This document shows, piece by piece, positions 23,752 to 36,104 of a stretch of DNA of 64,000 bases (position 1 is its first letter; every line of letters starts with the position of its first letter). The stretch comes from Parascedosporium putredinis. Its lineage: Eukaryota > Ascomycota > Sordariomycetes > Microascales > Microascaceae. The translations under genes and the position numbers were made by a program. The stretch is from the NCBI GenBank assembly GCA_949357655.1, contig CASHTG010000004.1:806001-870000 (forward strand), in the 5' to 3' direction. The notes beneath the pieces were generated by a model that saw only the letters and a program-made list of their open reading frames with translations, had not been told where the DNA came from and searched no databases.

Positions 23752-25042
23752 CTTGTCGGTGGGTGCGGCGAAATGAAACGTGTTTGAGGTGTAGGGCTAC
23801 CGAAGTGAGAGGAGGTTTGATCGCGAAGCACCAGGTAAGCCAGAGCCAGAGCGCTTGAATTGGTCAATCGTTAAGGCCACTGGAAGCTAAGCACACGAGG
23901 AGGGGTTTGAAGAAAACCGCTGCGAAACTGCACAATCTTATAGCCTCTTCTACTAATTACATTTCTCGACGCGGGAAACAAATTGCGGATAAATGACCTG
24001 GCATGTGATTGGGAGGAGAAGGACCAAAGCCAGCCAAGACTCTCCATGCAACTCAACGATGCACTGACAGTGAATTTTGGTTTTTAATGGGACATTGAAG
24101 GCGAGGGTGGCAGGGTCTACGCAACTCATCGGGGCCACGAGGGAACAAGATTGGCTAGCGAATGCCGAGTGGGACAAGTCATCGGCTCCGATCGACCAGT
24201 GACTGCGACAGGACCCGGAGCTGAACCTCGAATTGATCGGGGATAGAGCTTGATCGTTGGGGTAAATTACTAGGGTGGTATGGCAGGATCTGGGGTCTCT
24301 GTTCAAATCCCGAGCATGCATGAATCAATCAGGCGCGATGCTCCCCCACCGTCGCTTTGACCTCCATCGCAGCTCGACTTTCTTTCATCGGGACATCGCG
24401 CTCTCGTCTAATAGAGGACACAGCTCTGCTTTCGGCCCTTGGAGTTATCACGGGGAAGAAGCTTCACCAGACCCCCGAGGCCTCGGGTACGGCCCGAAGC
24501 ACGGCTTTCTTACCGGGAATGTCCATCCTGAGCCTCCTGGCAAAGCCCCAGCAATGACAGCCGACAGCAAACTGGTTGACGAAGCTGGCGACTGACAACA
24601 CGCAACAGATTTTCTTTGTCACATTGAAATGAAAGAAGTGAAAATAAAATTTTCTTATAATATACGGAAGAGCGACGAAGATTACATGTCTGCACGATAT
24701 AGTAGGTGCGCAAAAAGGATTGCTCCGGCCTCGGGGCCGGAACCCGGTGAGTAGGCTCTTCTCAGCCCGGCGCAGGAGTGGGCTCCGGTGTGGAGCTCTG
24801 AGCGGGCAATGACGTAGACACTCAGCTGTGGAAAGCTCACGGAAGAATGACGTTCCTATGTAAGAAAAGATACCGCGCTATTTTGCTTGGAATACGGAGA
24901 ATAAAACATGATATTCTTGGAAGAATAGGCTTTCATCTTTTTAAATTTCCTATTTCTCGTGCGCTCTTCCGTTTCATACCTAAAACACCAATCGCAAACC
25001 CAGACCCTTCAACGAAACAGGAGACACGCGAGATATTAGACC
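23752..25042. other. Divergent intergenic region, no gene seen
   Basis: About 1.3 kb upstream of both the EEP gene (minus) and the phosphomannose isomerase gene (plus). A motif like a tRNA B box near 24300 has no pairing arms and is rejected. The 3' half (about 24640-24960) is somewhat AT-rich. No other feature can be supported. Confidence 0.5.
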
Positions 25043-26341
25043 ATGACACCCAAAGTAATCCAGCTTAGCGGCTCGTGCAATAACTACCCTTGGGGAAGGA
25101 AGGGTAAGGAATCCCTGGCCGCGAGGTTATGTGAGAAAACCCCGGAACAGGATTCCAGATCGACGATGACAAGGTTTACTCCGAGATGTGGTTTGGCGAC
25201 TATCCCGACTTCCCAGCCAAGTCTGTAGAGACGGGAGAGCCGCTAGCCGACATCCTCAAGAAGCACCAAGTGGAATTGCTAGGGGAAAACGTGGTCAAAA
25301 ACCTCGACGCGCAGCTCCCATTCCTCCCAAAGGTACGCTTGTAGTTCAAAACTCGCCCTTGGTGCGAACCAATCACTCACTCGAACCCCCTCTCTAGATC
25401 CTCTCCATCTCCAAGGCGCTCCCCTTACAAATCCACCCCAACAAAGAGCTCTCGGACGAGCTGCACAAGAAAGACCCCGAAAAGTTCACCGACCCCAACC
25501 ACAAACCCGAGATCGCCGTGGCCCTCTCCAAATTTGAAGTCTTTGCCGGGTGGAAGCCTCTCTCCGTCGTTTCCGTGCTGCTCAACATCCCCTCCCTCCG
25601 CCGCTTCATTCCCGAAGGCACCACGTCGTGGACCAACGACACGCTCAAGGAGGTCGTACGAGGACTTCTCAAGGCCGACGAGGCTCTCGTCAAGGAGGTC
25701 GAAGACGATTTGAAGCGGCGACCGCGCAGCGAGCTCGATCACCTCGGTGGCGGCGGCGGACAGGGGTACATGCTCGACCTACTCCCCGTCTGCAGGAGCA
25801 GTACGGGTCCACCGACCCCGGGTGCTGGTGGCGCTGCTGTGCATGAACTTTCTCGTGCTGGAGCCCGGGGAGGCGCTCTTCATCCCCGCCGACGGCATCC
25901 ACGCGTACCTGTCGGGCGATATCGTCGAGTGCATGGCGCGGTCCAACAACGTGTTGAATAGCGGGTTTTGCCCTCGCGCGGACCGCGACAGCATCGATCT
26001 CTTTGCCGAGACCCTCACGTTCAAGGCGCTGGGGAAGAAGGACATCATGCTGCCCGCCAAGGACTCGGAGAGCGGTGCCAAGGGATACACGGTCGAGTAC
26101 GCGCCCCCATCAAGGAATTCACCATGTTCAAGACGGACTTGCTCGGCAACTTGGAAGAGCATATTCGCGAGCAGGCGGGGCCCAGCGTTGCCATTGTTAC
26201 CCGGGGAGGAGGGATTCTCACTGTCGAGGGCAAGGACTATCCGGCGAATGAGGGGTACATATTTTCATTGCGCCCAAGACCGCGTTGAGGTGGAGGACGA
26301 TTGAAGGGATGGAAATCCACATGGCCGCGGTTGTAGAGTAG
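25043..26341 (+). CDS. Mannose-6-phosphate isomerase, type I
   Basis: A zinc enzyme that interconverts fructose 6-phosphate and mannose 6-phosphate, feeding GDP-mannose for glycosylation and cell-wall mannan, or mannose catabolism. There are two exons, 25043-25332 and 25398-26341, about 413 codons after frame correction. Landmarks in order: NNYPWG near the N-terminus, MWFGDYP, LPFLPK then ILSISKALPLQIHPNK (Gln and His zinc ligands) right after the intron, HKPEIAVAL with a Glu ligand, EPGEALFIPADGIHAYLSGD with the late His ligand, and ECMARSNNV. The stop is TAG at 26339-26341. Five one-base deficits lie near 25147, 25780, 25820, 26106 and 26268. The length is close to that of fungal PMI proteins. 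It may be the main or a secondary isomerase; that needs the rest of the genome. Confidence 0.92.
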
Positions 26342-26446
26342 GTGATGGGGTTGTTGCCATCAAGGTTCAACGCAATTTAAGCTGTATACTAATAAGAATT
26401 ATCTTTGTAATCAAATCTTCCTATACACCAAGGAATCTACAATACT

Positions 26447-27327
26447 TCAGTTGTGTTTCACTTTGATTCTGCCATGTAGACCCAAACCTCTTATGAATTC
26501 AAACAAGCTAGTTTCCGGCCGATACCCCCACTTCTGCGCCGCCACCGAGCCACCATCCACCAACAAGTCCGCACCCGTGATAAACGAGCTATCCACGCTC
26601 GCAAGAAACGCCACCGCCCGCGCAACATCCTCCGACGTCCCGATCCTCCGCACCGGGGCCCCGTCCACGAGCCTACATCTCCCGCGCCGCCGGCCGCTCA
26701 GCTCACCCCGCCCCATGGCCGTCGACACGACACCCGGGCTGACCGTGTTGACGCGCGCCCCCTTGCGGCCCCACGCCACCGCGGCCGCCTGCACCCTGAG
26801 GATATTAGCCCTCTTGGCCAGCGCGTACGTGAGCCGCCCGAGCCCGCGCACCTCGTCCCCGCCAAAGGTCCGCCGCCGGCGCGGTCGCCAAGTGCCTCTC
26901 CATATCGGCGGATAAGGGCAGGTCCACGTGGCCGGCGATGCTGGCGATGCAGACGAGGGAGGTGCCGGGGCAGGCGACGCGGTAAAGGCGTCGATGACGT
27001 GCGCGGTGCCGACGAGGTCGATGGCCAGGACGCGGTCGGGCGGGGCCTGCGCGGGGACACGCCCGCCGTGTGCACCACAGCCTCGAGTGCCGCGCGCGGC
27101 GGCTTGGGCGAACGCGGTGACGGAGGTGCTGTCGGCTACGTCGATTTCGTGCGTCTCGAGTTGGAAGCCCTCGGTGCGAAGGGTGGCGGCGGCTTGGTGG
27201 AGCGTGGTGGGGGACAAGTCGGCGAGCAGGAGGAGGCGGCCGGTACCGAGGCGGCGGGCGATGGCGAGGCCTATTCCGCCGAGGCCGGTGATGGCGATGA
27301 TTTTGAGGGCGGGGTGTGGGTGGTCAT
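26447..27327 (-). CDS. Short-chain dehydrogenase/reductase, single exon
   Basis: A second SDR, start ATG at 27327 and stop TGA at 26449-26447, about 295 codons and no intron seen. The cofactor-binding glycine motif (AITGLGGIG) reads across a one-base deficit near 27311. Then come HEIDVADSTSV (cofactor-choosing acidic region), YALAKRAN with catalytic Tyr and Lys, a VNTVSPGVV segment, and the C-terminal ITGADLLVDGGS typical of classical SDRs. At least three further breaks lie between about 27110 and 26670, so the middle of the protein is hard to read, including the Asn-Ala-Gly region. It resembles the 3-oxoacyl-ACP-reductase-like group, but the substrate is unknown. It lies tail to tail with the phosphomannose isomerase gene, 105 bases apart. 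Confidence 0.82.
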
Positions 27328-27980
27328 GGTGATTGCGGTTAAGGTGGTGTAGTGATTCGTTGCGAGTGGGCTATGGGTACTAAGTGTTCTCTTCCGTCGG
27401 GGACCACAAAAGTACGGGACAGGGGCGAGGCGATGCATAGATTCCGATGTCAGCACGAAACCCTGGATATTTGATCGTATGGAAGGGCATGTTTCTTTTT
27501 CGATTGTTGAACAAACCCGCATAGCGCCGCCTATGGAAGGCGTGGTGCCCACATGTAGCCGCCCGACGGAGTAGTGGTCCGTATATGAGGGTTGTTTCCC
27601 CCTCGGAGTTGCGGGCGTATCACAAGGAGCTGTGTGTGAGGCGCAGGGTACTGCAGGCATAGTCATGTATGGTTTATAAGATGCTGCGAGATGCGAATGT
27701 GTAATGCTGAGAGCATCCACGGCTGGTTTATCATCAACCATGGATCGAATATCTAGTATGGAAGTCTTCACTGACACCTTCAATAAAGCATATAAAGTCG
27801 TGAAGCGTAGTGTATTCATGAGCATGCTATTCGTTACAACCTGGTCTGATCATTGCGCCAAAAAACACCATTGATAGCCGTCCTCCCAGCCCAGGAATGA
27901 TACGTATTGAACCAATAAAAGATGAAGAATGCACCAACGCCATACCATGGGTATATACTCTTTCCAAGTTGGGTGCCCAC
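27328..27980. other. Intergenic region, no gene seen
   Basis: A 650-base gap between the start of the second SDR gene and the stop of the next minus-strand gene. A 184-codon minus-strand frame at 27825-27271 overlaps the SDR start and has no motif, so I leave it uncalled. Confidence 0.5.
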
Positions 27981-28780
27981 TTATTCCTCGGGGCCAACAT
28001 CCTTGGGCTTGCTATGAGGTATCCTCATCTCGCGCCGAATCAACTCGATTTCGAGCACGTCCTTGTCCATCGACACTTTTTCCTCGAGGCCGTCATCGTC
28101 GACGTCAAAGTACAGCGACCAGATGCCGGGCCTCTCTTCCACGGCGCAGAAGCCCTCCCACTCGTCAAACGTGAGGCGGTGGTCGACGGGAGTGCAGCTA
28201 AAGGGGCCGAGCCTGTGGTCCTCGGACTCGGACTTGGTGCCGTACTTGACCTCGTAGGTGTCTTTATCGACGTAGATCCAGTTCAGCATGGGAGGGTCGT
28301 CCATGATGGTGGAGACGTAGCCGTCGCCCTTGCGACCCCAGTTGAGGGTGGGGTGCTTGAAGAAGTAGCCGGCGAACTGGTGGCCTTCGGGGGCGTCGTC
28401 GTTGGCGGTTTGGCGGCGTGTCGCGATCCAGAGCTGTGAAGGGAAAAGTGGTCAGTAAGGTTGAGTCAGTCAATAGGTGAGGAAGCTTCGGGTTGGGCAT
28501 CGGAGCGGGAAAGGGTACACGATGGGGGTGGAAAAGGTACCGGCTGGACCGAGTGTCCAAGTGGAGTAGGGGCCAAGACGTACCTTGTTGTCCCTGAGCA
28601 CGACGATCTTTTGGTCAATCTCGTTCCCTTGGGGGACTGGTGAGTACATGAAACGACGAGATTGGTTTTGCGTTCTCGGTGCATCTGCTTCATTTGATTC
28701 TTCTGGGTCATCTGGATAGCCTCGTTGGTGCCGACAATGGCCGGGCACGCGGCTATGGCTGTGAGAACACCCAGCACCAT
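27981..28780 (-). CDS. Conserved fungal protein of unknown function (about 216 residues)
   Basis: Start ATG at 28780, exons 28780-28584 and 28433-27981 with a 150-nt intron (donor GTACGT, acceptor CACAG). The N-terminus (MVLGVLTAIAACPAIVGT) is hydrophobic and looks like a signal anchor or membrane-contact helix. A basic Gln/Lys-rich helix follows, then KIVVLRDNK, and after the intron HQFAGYFFKHP, WGRKGDGYVSTI, LNWIYVDKDTYEVKYG and RLTFDEWEGF. I recognise this pattern as a widespread uncharacterised ascomycete family. One base is missing in a C run near 28632. Allowing for it gives 217 codons exactly. The function is unknown, and its neighbours give no clue. Confidence 0.8.
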
Positions 28781-29138
28781 GTTGGCGATGTGATTTTCGT
28801 CGTCTCGCTTCGAGCTTCAAGGGGTTGGTGGCCTTGCGGAGGATGGAAGGATATGAGAGACTGGAGAGGCAGGAGTAGGGGTACTTGCGTCTCTCGGTGC
28901 GGATCGGCAAATCAGGTAAGGTATGGCAAACTTAATTTCTTCCTCAAGAAAATGCGTATTTGATTTCCGCTCCGAATAGGTAGAAAGATGTAATAGAAAG
29001 AGAGAAGATGGAGCAACTCTCGCGCGTGAAAAGTCCGAAGTGAAGCAAAGGAGAGATCCGAAAGTGGATGTAAAAGTCCGAACGGTTGATCGAAGAAGGG
29101 TGTGACGTAGGTCAGTTGGGATGCTATATCTTAGCTAG

Positions 29139-29160
29139 GATGATGATGATGATGATGATG
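29139..29160. repeat. (GAT)7 microsatellite
   Basis: Seven perfect GAT units about 360 bases upstream of the conserved-unknown gene start at 28780. Confidence 0.95.
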
Positions 29161-30743
29161 TCGGGTTTAAATGAGCTAGGAAGGGGGCCTAAGATGACGA
29201 GCAGGCAGATGCACCCCTCGTGTATGGGGACTTATATTCGGTTGTATGTGGGAAAACCAAGTTAGTAGGCAGCCCACTTGCCCACCCACATAGAGAGCAA
29301 GCGTGCCTCGTAGACGCAGTTTCGCTTGTTCCACAACCTTCAGGTAATTTCAATCATCCCACCCCTCCCCTCCCCTAAACCGAGTCATCCCCGTTTTGGA
29401 GCACGTCGTAGAAATGGATCGAAACGGAGAGGGCAGCGGGAACCTGTGATCTGGAAAGGCTATAAGGAGGTTGGGAGGGAAGAGGAGGAAGATGGGCAGG
29501 CAGTGGCGTGAGTAACGGCACAAATTGTGGACCATTTTCTCCTTCAAGTCGATCTCCCGTTGCGGGCCAAGCAACGGTTGGACTCGGGGCTAAACGGCGG
29601 GTCAAGTTGTCACAATTACTGGGTCCCAACGGAGTCGTGGCGTCAGCATTTTCAGGGCATAACGCAATGTGATCGAGAAGGGGAAAGAGCTGCGCCATGG
29701 CCAAAGGTGCTTCTCCAGTCATTAAAAATGGAGCCATCGATTACTTCTAATGTGGATGAGAGCTAGAAAATCTGCACCGAAAGTTTGCGCAGCCCTTTTC
29801 CAGCCGCGACAAGTCCGGAGCACTGGGACTAAACTCGGGCCAGTCAAGCCATTCAACCGTTAAAACGTTCAATGTTGGCTGTGCCACCCAAACTTCAACT
29901 GTGAAGGATATTCTAGCGCGACGCTACCAGAAAATGGGAGCTCTCCACTCCCCAAGTTCCACTCCTTTGAGTTCTCCACCTTCGGCCGCGATATGGGACG
30001 GCGCAGGGAGCCATAGCCAATTAGTTTGATTACCTTTATGCATGGTTGCGTGATGGACTGTGCGACCGAGGGGAAAGATTGCGCAGACAGTGGGTTTTGG
30101 AAAGGAAGTGGTGACGGCCTGTGTCCAAGTCCAACGTTGGCTATCTTGTCATTACGGGTCTCACGGCCGTTGGGAGGACTCCGTTGCGTTGCAATTTGTG
30201 GGGTTGGTCCTGGTACCCTGGGACCCAATCCTGGTAAGAATATCTGGGAAAATCAGTGGAGGCAAGATGAACGTCTAGCTGCTTGAGCGAAGAAGGTAGA
30301 CGTTCGTGGTGATTGATGACTTGATTCACATGTAGCGCCCGAATGAGACGTTGGATCAGTCCGTTCAATCAGTCCATTCGACTTTTAGTGTCGTGCGCTA
30401 CGGAACGGCCAGCGGGATGGCCAAACTCTAGTGTAGTAGTCCGGGTCGTGTATGAACACAAGCCAGTGAGTCGGGTCTCAGTTCTTGCCCGCGCGTGCGA
30501 CGGGGAGGAATCCTCCGCTCACTTGACCTCTCCTCGACAGAATTTCATCGACGTGCGGGCTCATCGTGCACCGTTGTTTTTACATGGAGGCAGCGTGTAC
30601 CGTAAACGGGAGATTTCCTCGCGATGTGCAACGGGAAAGAGTGCGATTTGATTTGACGCAGGAGAGGGCCGCACCCACCACACGGGAAGGAGCCACACAC
30701 CCTCTCGAAAAAAAAAAACTTGGAAGTGCTCCCCTCGCAGAGG

Positions 30744-30751
30744 TGACGTCA
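30744..30751. promoter_or_regulatory. Palindromic CRE site TGACGTCA
   Basis: A perfect eight-base cAMP-response element, the site bound by fungal ATF/CREB-type bZIP factors. It lies about 2 kb from the start of either flanking gene, so a role is uncertain and a chance match is possible. Confidence 0.4.
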
Positions 30752-32966
30752 CTTAGCGTCCCCCACTACAAAACGTGGGAAAGAAGAGAAAAACAATTGT
30801 TTTTGACAGTTCTTGCCGTGTGCTTGAGACATATTTCGACACGGAAGTCGCTGCATTAGCATGGCCATGGTCTCCGTGCTCATTCTAAGCGAAAAGAAGA
30901 GAAAAAGAAAAGCCAAGTTTTTTGCAGATGGGCTTGTCTGCAAGATTTCATGCGTTGAAGTCGGTGTCGTCTCATTCACCGTAAACGTTGCGAGCGGCTG
31001 CTCCCGGTTCAATGTTGCAAAAAGAGCACAAGAAAGAGTAGCATCCCGTTGGTGGACCAAACCTCGCAGCGTTGCGAACATGAAGTGATCCGCGCGCGCC
31101 GTTACGTCCCAGGTAGCCAAAAATGAAAACATAACCACATCGAAGTAACATCAGTTTGACTACCTTGCTGCGACGCTGATTTCATCTCTACTTGAATAAT
31201 CCGTCAACGTCTGGTTATATTTTCTCTCTTATTATTATTCTCTCCCCCTGCGCCGGGTTTACTCTTCGCCTTGGGATCAGAGGAGCGGTTGCCTAAATAG
31301 AAAACCCCTGTAAACTTTTTTCTTGCACGCTTGGCCCATTTGGGTATGTTTGGGCACCTTGAGGATTTTCCCATTCAATCCTCTCTCCCTTGAAGCATCC
31401 AGACCAGGGCGTGATAAGCGACGACACGGGAAACCGGCCCATGGCCAGCCGTCGTTGTTGCGTCACACACTGGTAATGATCCTTTTCCACGATAATACCT
31501 CCACGTCGACCGTTTCTGTCCTAATGTTCTTTCTTTTTCTTTTTTAATCTCGGCTTCGGTCTCCGGATTTCTTTTAAAGCTCACAATCAATTTCAATGTT
31601 ATTACCCACCTCGGCCACAGGTACTCACTCCCATTGCCATAACTTTACGGAGCACTTACGGAGCACTGACGGTGATGTCCCCTTCCATCCTCTTCTTCCG
31701 CCTTCATGTCCCCACGCACACCCCCTTTTCCGTCTGGCAGTCCATTCAGCCTCTTGTCTCCCCCTCCATTATCACACTCCCCATACTTTTTAGTATTATA
31801 TATCGTTCTCGAATGCGACGCTACGAGTAGAAACAAGAGGGCAGACGCAGAACTTTATTTGCTGCAAGGAGAGAGAAATCGTGCATGTGGCCCGCAATCT
31901 GCAAATCCGAAGCGACTCCTGATGCGACGACATGTCCAGCCCAGCCTTCCATGTGTCGCAAGCGCACGTCATCATCTAGTCACGGCGTTAACACCCATAA
32001 CGCAGAGCGAGAAGAGTTCACCAGTCCCCCTCCCCCGGCCAGCGATATTGGAAGGCTTTGCCCTCCCCTAGTCCACATTTGCACAGGGTAATGACTGCAT
32101 GGCTTAACACTTCAAATAACACCCGTGTATAGGTATATAGTATTACAACGAGGTGACTGCATAACGTGACGAATATGCTGCTTCGTGACGAGTACTTCCC
32201 TCGTATCTTGTGCTTTTCTTTTGTGAATACATTGGGTTCAGACACAAATCACGTCGCTTGCATCATGACCATATGCGACAAATAGACAAGCGAGTAGTGA
32301 TATGAGCCGCCAGGTCCAAGTTTTACAAGACTGGTCTGCTGGCCGGCAAAGGCAGGAAGAAAGAGGTCATGGAAGAAAAATGAGAGAAAAGCGCTCGGGG
32401 CAGTACCGGATTTTGCTCGCGAAGCTAGCCATAGCTTAACTTAAACAGGGACCTTTTTTCCCGTTTTTCTTTTTGGCCCAACCTCGCGGCTCCCGCGCGC
32501 CACATAGATGGAGTCGTCATTCCCCGACACTGGTTCCACCCTCCCCCTTACAGAGAGATACCCTGAACCTAAGCGTCATCCAGACGATTGCGTCAGTGGC
32601 GCTCGGCGTCCGACGCCCCTCCTCTCTCTCATTCCCGTCCTGTCTGCCTGCCGAGGGCCCCACCCTCACGGCCGTGGATGGTGTGGGTAGTGAGTCGATG
32701 ATGTGTGGGTCCCCTTTTGGTACATGCGGTGGGATGGAGGGTTCCGTGAGGCCTGCATCCATCTTGGTCCCTCTTCGCTTCGATCTCGATCTGAATATAT
32801 AAGTCCCTGATCCCTCCAACTTCCCTTTCCGTCCTGTTCTTCTTTTTCTTTTTAGAATCATCATCTTTAACCAAGACAAAAGACATCGATTACGATATCA
32901 AACAAACAAATCAACTTTTAAACCATCTTTTACCACAACACACCCCCAACACAATAAACCATCACA

Positions 32967-33295
32967 ATGTCCAACGACGAGAAGCAGCAACAACAAAACT
33001 ACGAGGTCGCCGAGGCTTCCGACGACGATAGCTCTGCCCAGGAGCAGCAGCAGCAGCAGCAGCAGCAACCCCAGGCCCTTCAGAAGAACAGGAGGGAAAA
33101 CGATCCCCCATGCACTACCGGGACCCTACCGAGGGTAAGCCCGGCCGCGACCGCGTCCGCAAGACCCGTATTCAGGACCGCGAGAAGTCGAGTGCCGAGG
33201 ACAGCTCTCTCAAGATCAAGATCGAGCTCGACCTCGAGGCCGAGATCAACCTGTATGCCCGAGTCAAGGGTGATGTCACCATTGGTTTGCTGTGA
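32967..33295 (+). CDS. Small poly-Q protein of a conserved fungal family
   Basis: A single exon of about 109 residues, ATG at 32967, stop TGA at 33293-33295. The N-terminal half is low-complexity: a short QQQQ run, an acidic Ser/Asp patch and a second Gln run coded by seven CAG and one CAA at 33045-33068. The C-terminal half (RIQDREKSS, LKIKIELDLEAEINLYARVKGDVTIGLL in parts) alternates charged and beta-branched residues and looks like a compact beta domain; it is the part I recall as conserved among ascomycetes. One base is missing near 33100, where the two halves change frame; allowing for it gives 110 codons exactly. There is no signal peptide. The function is unknown. A CT-rich leader directly upstream suggests a strongly expressed gene, which is an inference. 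Confidence 0.75.
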
Positions 33296-34502
33296 GTTTT
33301 ACCCTTTACCTTATATATCGAAACCCTTTTCATCTGAACATTTATGATAACATTTGTTCAACACAGCAGTTAAATAAAGCAAGGGAGTCTTTCTTGACAT
33401 CCCTTGCCGTCCTTATAATGAGCCTTTCTTATGTCTATCCACGGCCCCATGGGGCCTCTACCACGACTTTTTCATACCTGCATAGCCTGGTTTAATCAAA
33501 CAAACCACACTTTTGCTCTTATGTACGGCGGCCCGATACGAAATACTTGTCAACACTTCATCATGTTATGTTTTTCTTTTTGCTTGTCAACTGTATAGAA
33601 CTGGGAAATGAGATACGGGAAACACTTTCGGCACGACGACTTTTATCACCTTGATATTGTTCAAACTCCTCTTTGTTATTTCCTTTGTCACTTGGATCAG
33701 CGATATAGACTTATCCTGTCATGTTTTGATTTTCCACCTAGTTCAACATATTCCCCTATTACATTTCAATCAAACGATATTCGTTGATTAAACACTCAAA
33801 AACGCACAAAACCCAATCCTTCACACATGCGCCTTGTTCAAACAGTTCCCCTTGACAAGTAGTAGCACAAATAAAAGAATTCTATAAAACAAGTGACCCA
33901 ACATTCGCGACGTGAAATTTTGCATCTCATCTGTCTTCATCCCTAAAAATCTTGTGTGTCGTTGATTCATCCACCATCGTTGTTTTGGATGGTGCCGGCG
34001 CCGTTGTAGCTCTCGTTCGCCCCGCATGTAACTTGATTTTGCCCAGGGGGAACAAGATTATATCCAGAACCGGCCGGTTCCGGCGCTGTGGACGTCGGGA
34101 AATGTTTACCACGGCACCCTCCGGCCCAGACACTCGGGAGACGCGCCCGTCCGCCGCCCCCGGACCCCCGGGCGTCAGGCCATCGGGATACCCTCGGTGG
34201 CGAAAGGCAATGGCCTCCGCCGCCACTCCCCGTCCCCGCCCCCGAGGAATAGTAGTCTGGAGAAACGCGGCCGGAGGCTAGAGGAGCTAGCGCACGGAGA
34301 GCTTGCTCCCGTGTGGTGTGATTTTAGCACAACGAAAATGTGCGGCCGGCACCGTTGCCGATTTGGTAACGTGAAAAGCTCCGACGACAAATCAACACTT
34401 TCCTTTTGATAGGAAAAAAAGGTGTTTCTTAGGATTGATTCATAATATTCAATTCGCCGAGTTTACAAATACGATTTTACCATCTACGTAATTCCCCAAT
34501 GA
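33296..34502. other. Convergent intergenic region, no gene seen
   Basis: About 1.2 kb between the stop codons of the poly-Q gene (plus) and the 6-phosphogluconate-dehydrogenase-like gene (minus). The first 600 bases are A/T-rich, as in 3' regions. The stretch at about 34060-34290 is GC-rich with CCCCG runs but holds no recognisable protein. Confidence 0.5.
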
Positions 34503-36104
34503 CTAGCCATCCTGCCGTATCCCCGCGCCGGATGCCACTAGAAATGATGCGACCCCTTCTTCGGCCCCCGGAGCCTCCGTCTTCAGATCAAACATGTGCT
34601 CCCCAAAGTAATCCAGGTCCGCCTCCTCAAACGATGGGGAGATCCGTGCCGCCCGAGTACTTGAGAAACCCCAGCGTGGCGCTCAGCGAAGGCACGTACT
34701 GGTCCGCTTCTATCGCACGGGCCACGACTCGCTTGAATCCCCGGATACGCCCTCTGGATCTCGGCGCCGAGGACCGGGTGGCTGAGCAGCTTGGCCTTGT
34801 CGCAGCGTCCCGCGTCGTCGTTGGCATATACCCCGTCAAGCAGGTCCACGAGGGCGTTGCATCGGATGATGCAGCCGGCGCGCCATACCTGGAGCACGGC
34901 GCGGAACTCGATGCCCCAGCCATACTCTTCGTCCGCCCTCGCCAGCGTATGTAAGCCCTGGATAAAAGACGCCAGGAAGGACGCGTACACGGCGTCGCGC
35001 AAATCTCGTAAGAAGGCACTCTTGTCTGTCTCGATCATGCTGGGGTTGCCCACGCGGGAACCAAACGCTTGGAGAATCATCTTGCGCTTAGTGGCATCGG
35101 CGGACGCTAGGCGCAGGAGGTGCGACGAGAGGATCGTCGGGCCGGGGACGTGCAAGCGCACCACCTCTTCGCAGGCCCACGCGCCGGTGCCCTCGCTGTT
35201 ATCGGCGTCCTGAACCACCTTGTCTCTGACGTTGGAGAGGACGTGGTGGCCCGTCTCGAGGTTTCTTGTCCTGCACACGTCCCTGCCAGTTTACACGAGG
35301 AAAGAATCGCGTAGGGGGCCCTCGTAGCTCATGGATAGGCCGCGGTTCATGATCGCCCATGCTTCACACAGCGGCGTCATCATGCCCTGTTTGATGCCGT
35401 TGTGGACCATCTTGTCGTAGTGCCCGCTGCCGCCGGGGCCTGTCTTTGCAACGCACACGTTTCCCTTGCTACCTTTCGCGGCAATCTTTTGCAGGAACGG
35501 GAACGCGAGATCGAGCGCTTCCTTTGTGCCGCCGGGCGAGAGAGACGGGGCTCTGCGGGCGGCTTGGTATCCTCCCGAGACCCCCATTCCGATGTAGTGA
35601 GTACCCGTAGGCTCGACCTCGCGTTGGCGCCGTTCTGTCTCGGTCCACTTTTCGTTAGATCCGTCCTTGATCAGGTCGCCCTTTCGACCTCGAGCTCGTC
35701 GGTCGCCTCCTTGTTGGGCCGCGCCGCCATGGCAGCGACCTCGACCTCCCACTCGCCGGCGTCAAAAGGAGGGGAGGCTTTCGATAGACTTGTCGGCAGG
35801 TGCTCCGTGGGGGATGCTGAACATGAAGACCTTAGGGGTTGGAGAGCCTCGCATAGGTCTTGGTGAGATGCGTGTCTTGTAATCTTGTTAGGTTGTTTCT
35901 TTGAGCGTAGCCGAGAAGCTTGTTTGCCCTGTCGTCGGATGGCTCGTAAAAGTGCATATCGATGTCGTATTCGGCGAACATGACGATGCTCCCCATGCTT
36001 CCGGCACCAATCATGCCAATCTATCTGGGAGATCATTAGCTAAAACATCTCTAGATGGACGAGGGTAAATGACCTAGACGGAAACTTGCCTGTTTGATAT
36101 CCAT
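34503..36104 (-). CDS. 6-phosphogluconate dehydrogenase-like protein (atypical paralogue)
   Basis: A relative of decarboxylating 6-phosphogluconate dehydrogenase, which makes ribulose 5-phosphate and NADPH. Exon 1 is 36104-36090 (five codons) and exon 2 is 36020-34503, joined by a 69-nt intron with a GC donor (CAG|GCAAGT). Landmarks: IGMIGAGSMGS (NAD(P) fold), GMGVSGGYQAARRAPS, KMVHNGIKQGMM (substrate site; the typical motif has HNGIEYG), GTGAWACEE (usually GTGKW), WRAGCIIR and KYSGGTDLP near the C-terminus, ending in a DYFGEHMFD segment. About 505 residues is slightly longer than the housekeeping enzyme. Several residues differ from that enzyme, so it may act on another sugar acid. At least six frame breaks are present (e.g. 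near 35834, 35770, 35285, 34700, 34600). The stop is TAG at 34505-34503. Confidence 0.82.

Larger units (their letters stand above)
28781..32966. other. Gene-poor region of 4.2 kb
   Basis: The largest divergent gap but one, between the conserved-unknown gene (minus) and the poly-Q protein gene (plus). No frame shows domain motifs. It contains a GAT microsatellite, a palindromic TGACGTCA site and, at about 32800-32966, a T/C- then A/C-rich stretch that looks like the leader of the poly-Q gene. A short duplication of a TTACGGAGCAC unit occurs near 31643-31665. I cannot support any gene here. Confidence 0.5.

Noticed and set aside
24293..24315. GTTCAAATCC-like stretch resembling a tRNA B box
   Set aside because: The flanking bases cannot form the T-arm stem and no matching acceptor or anticodon arm is present.
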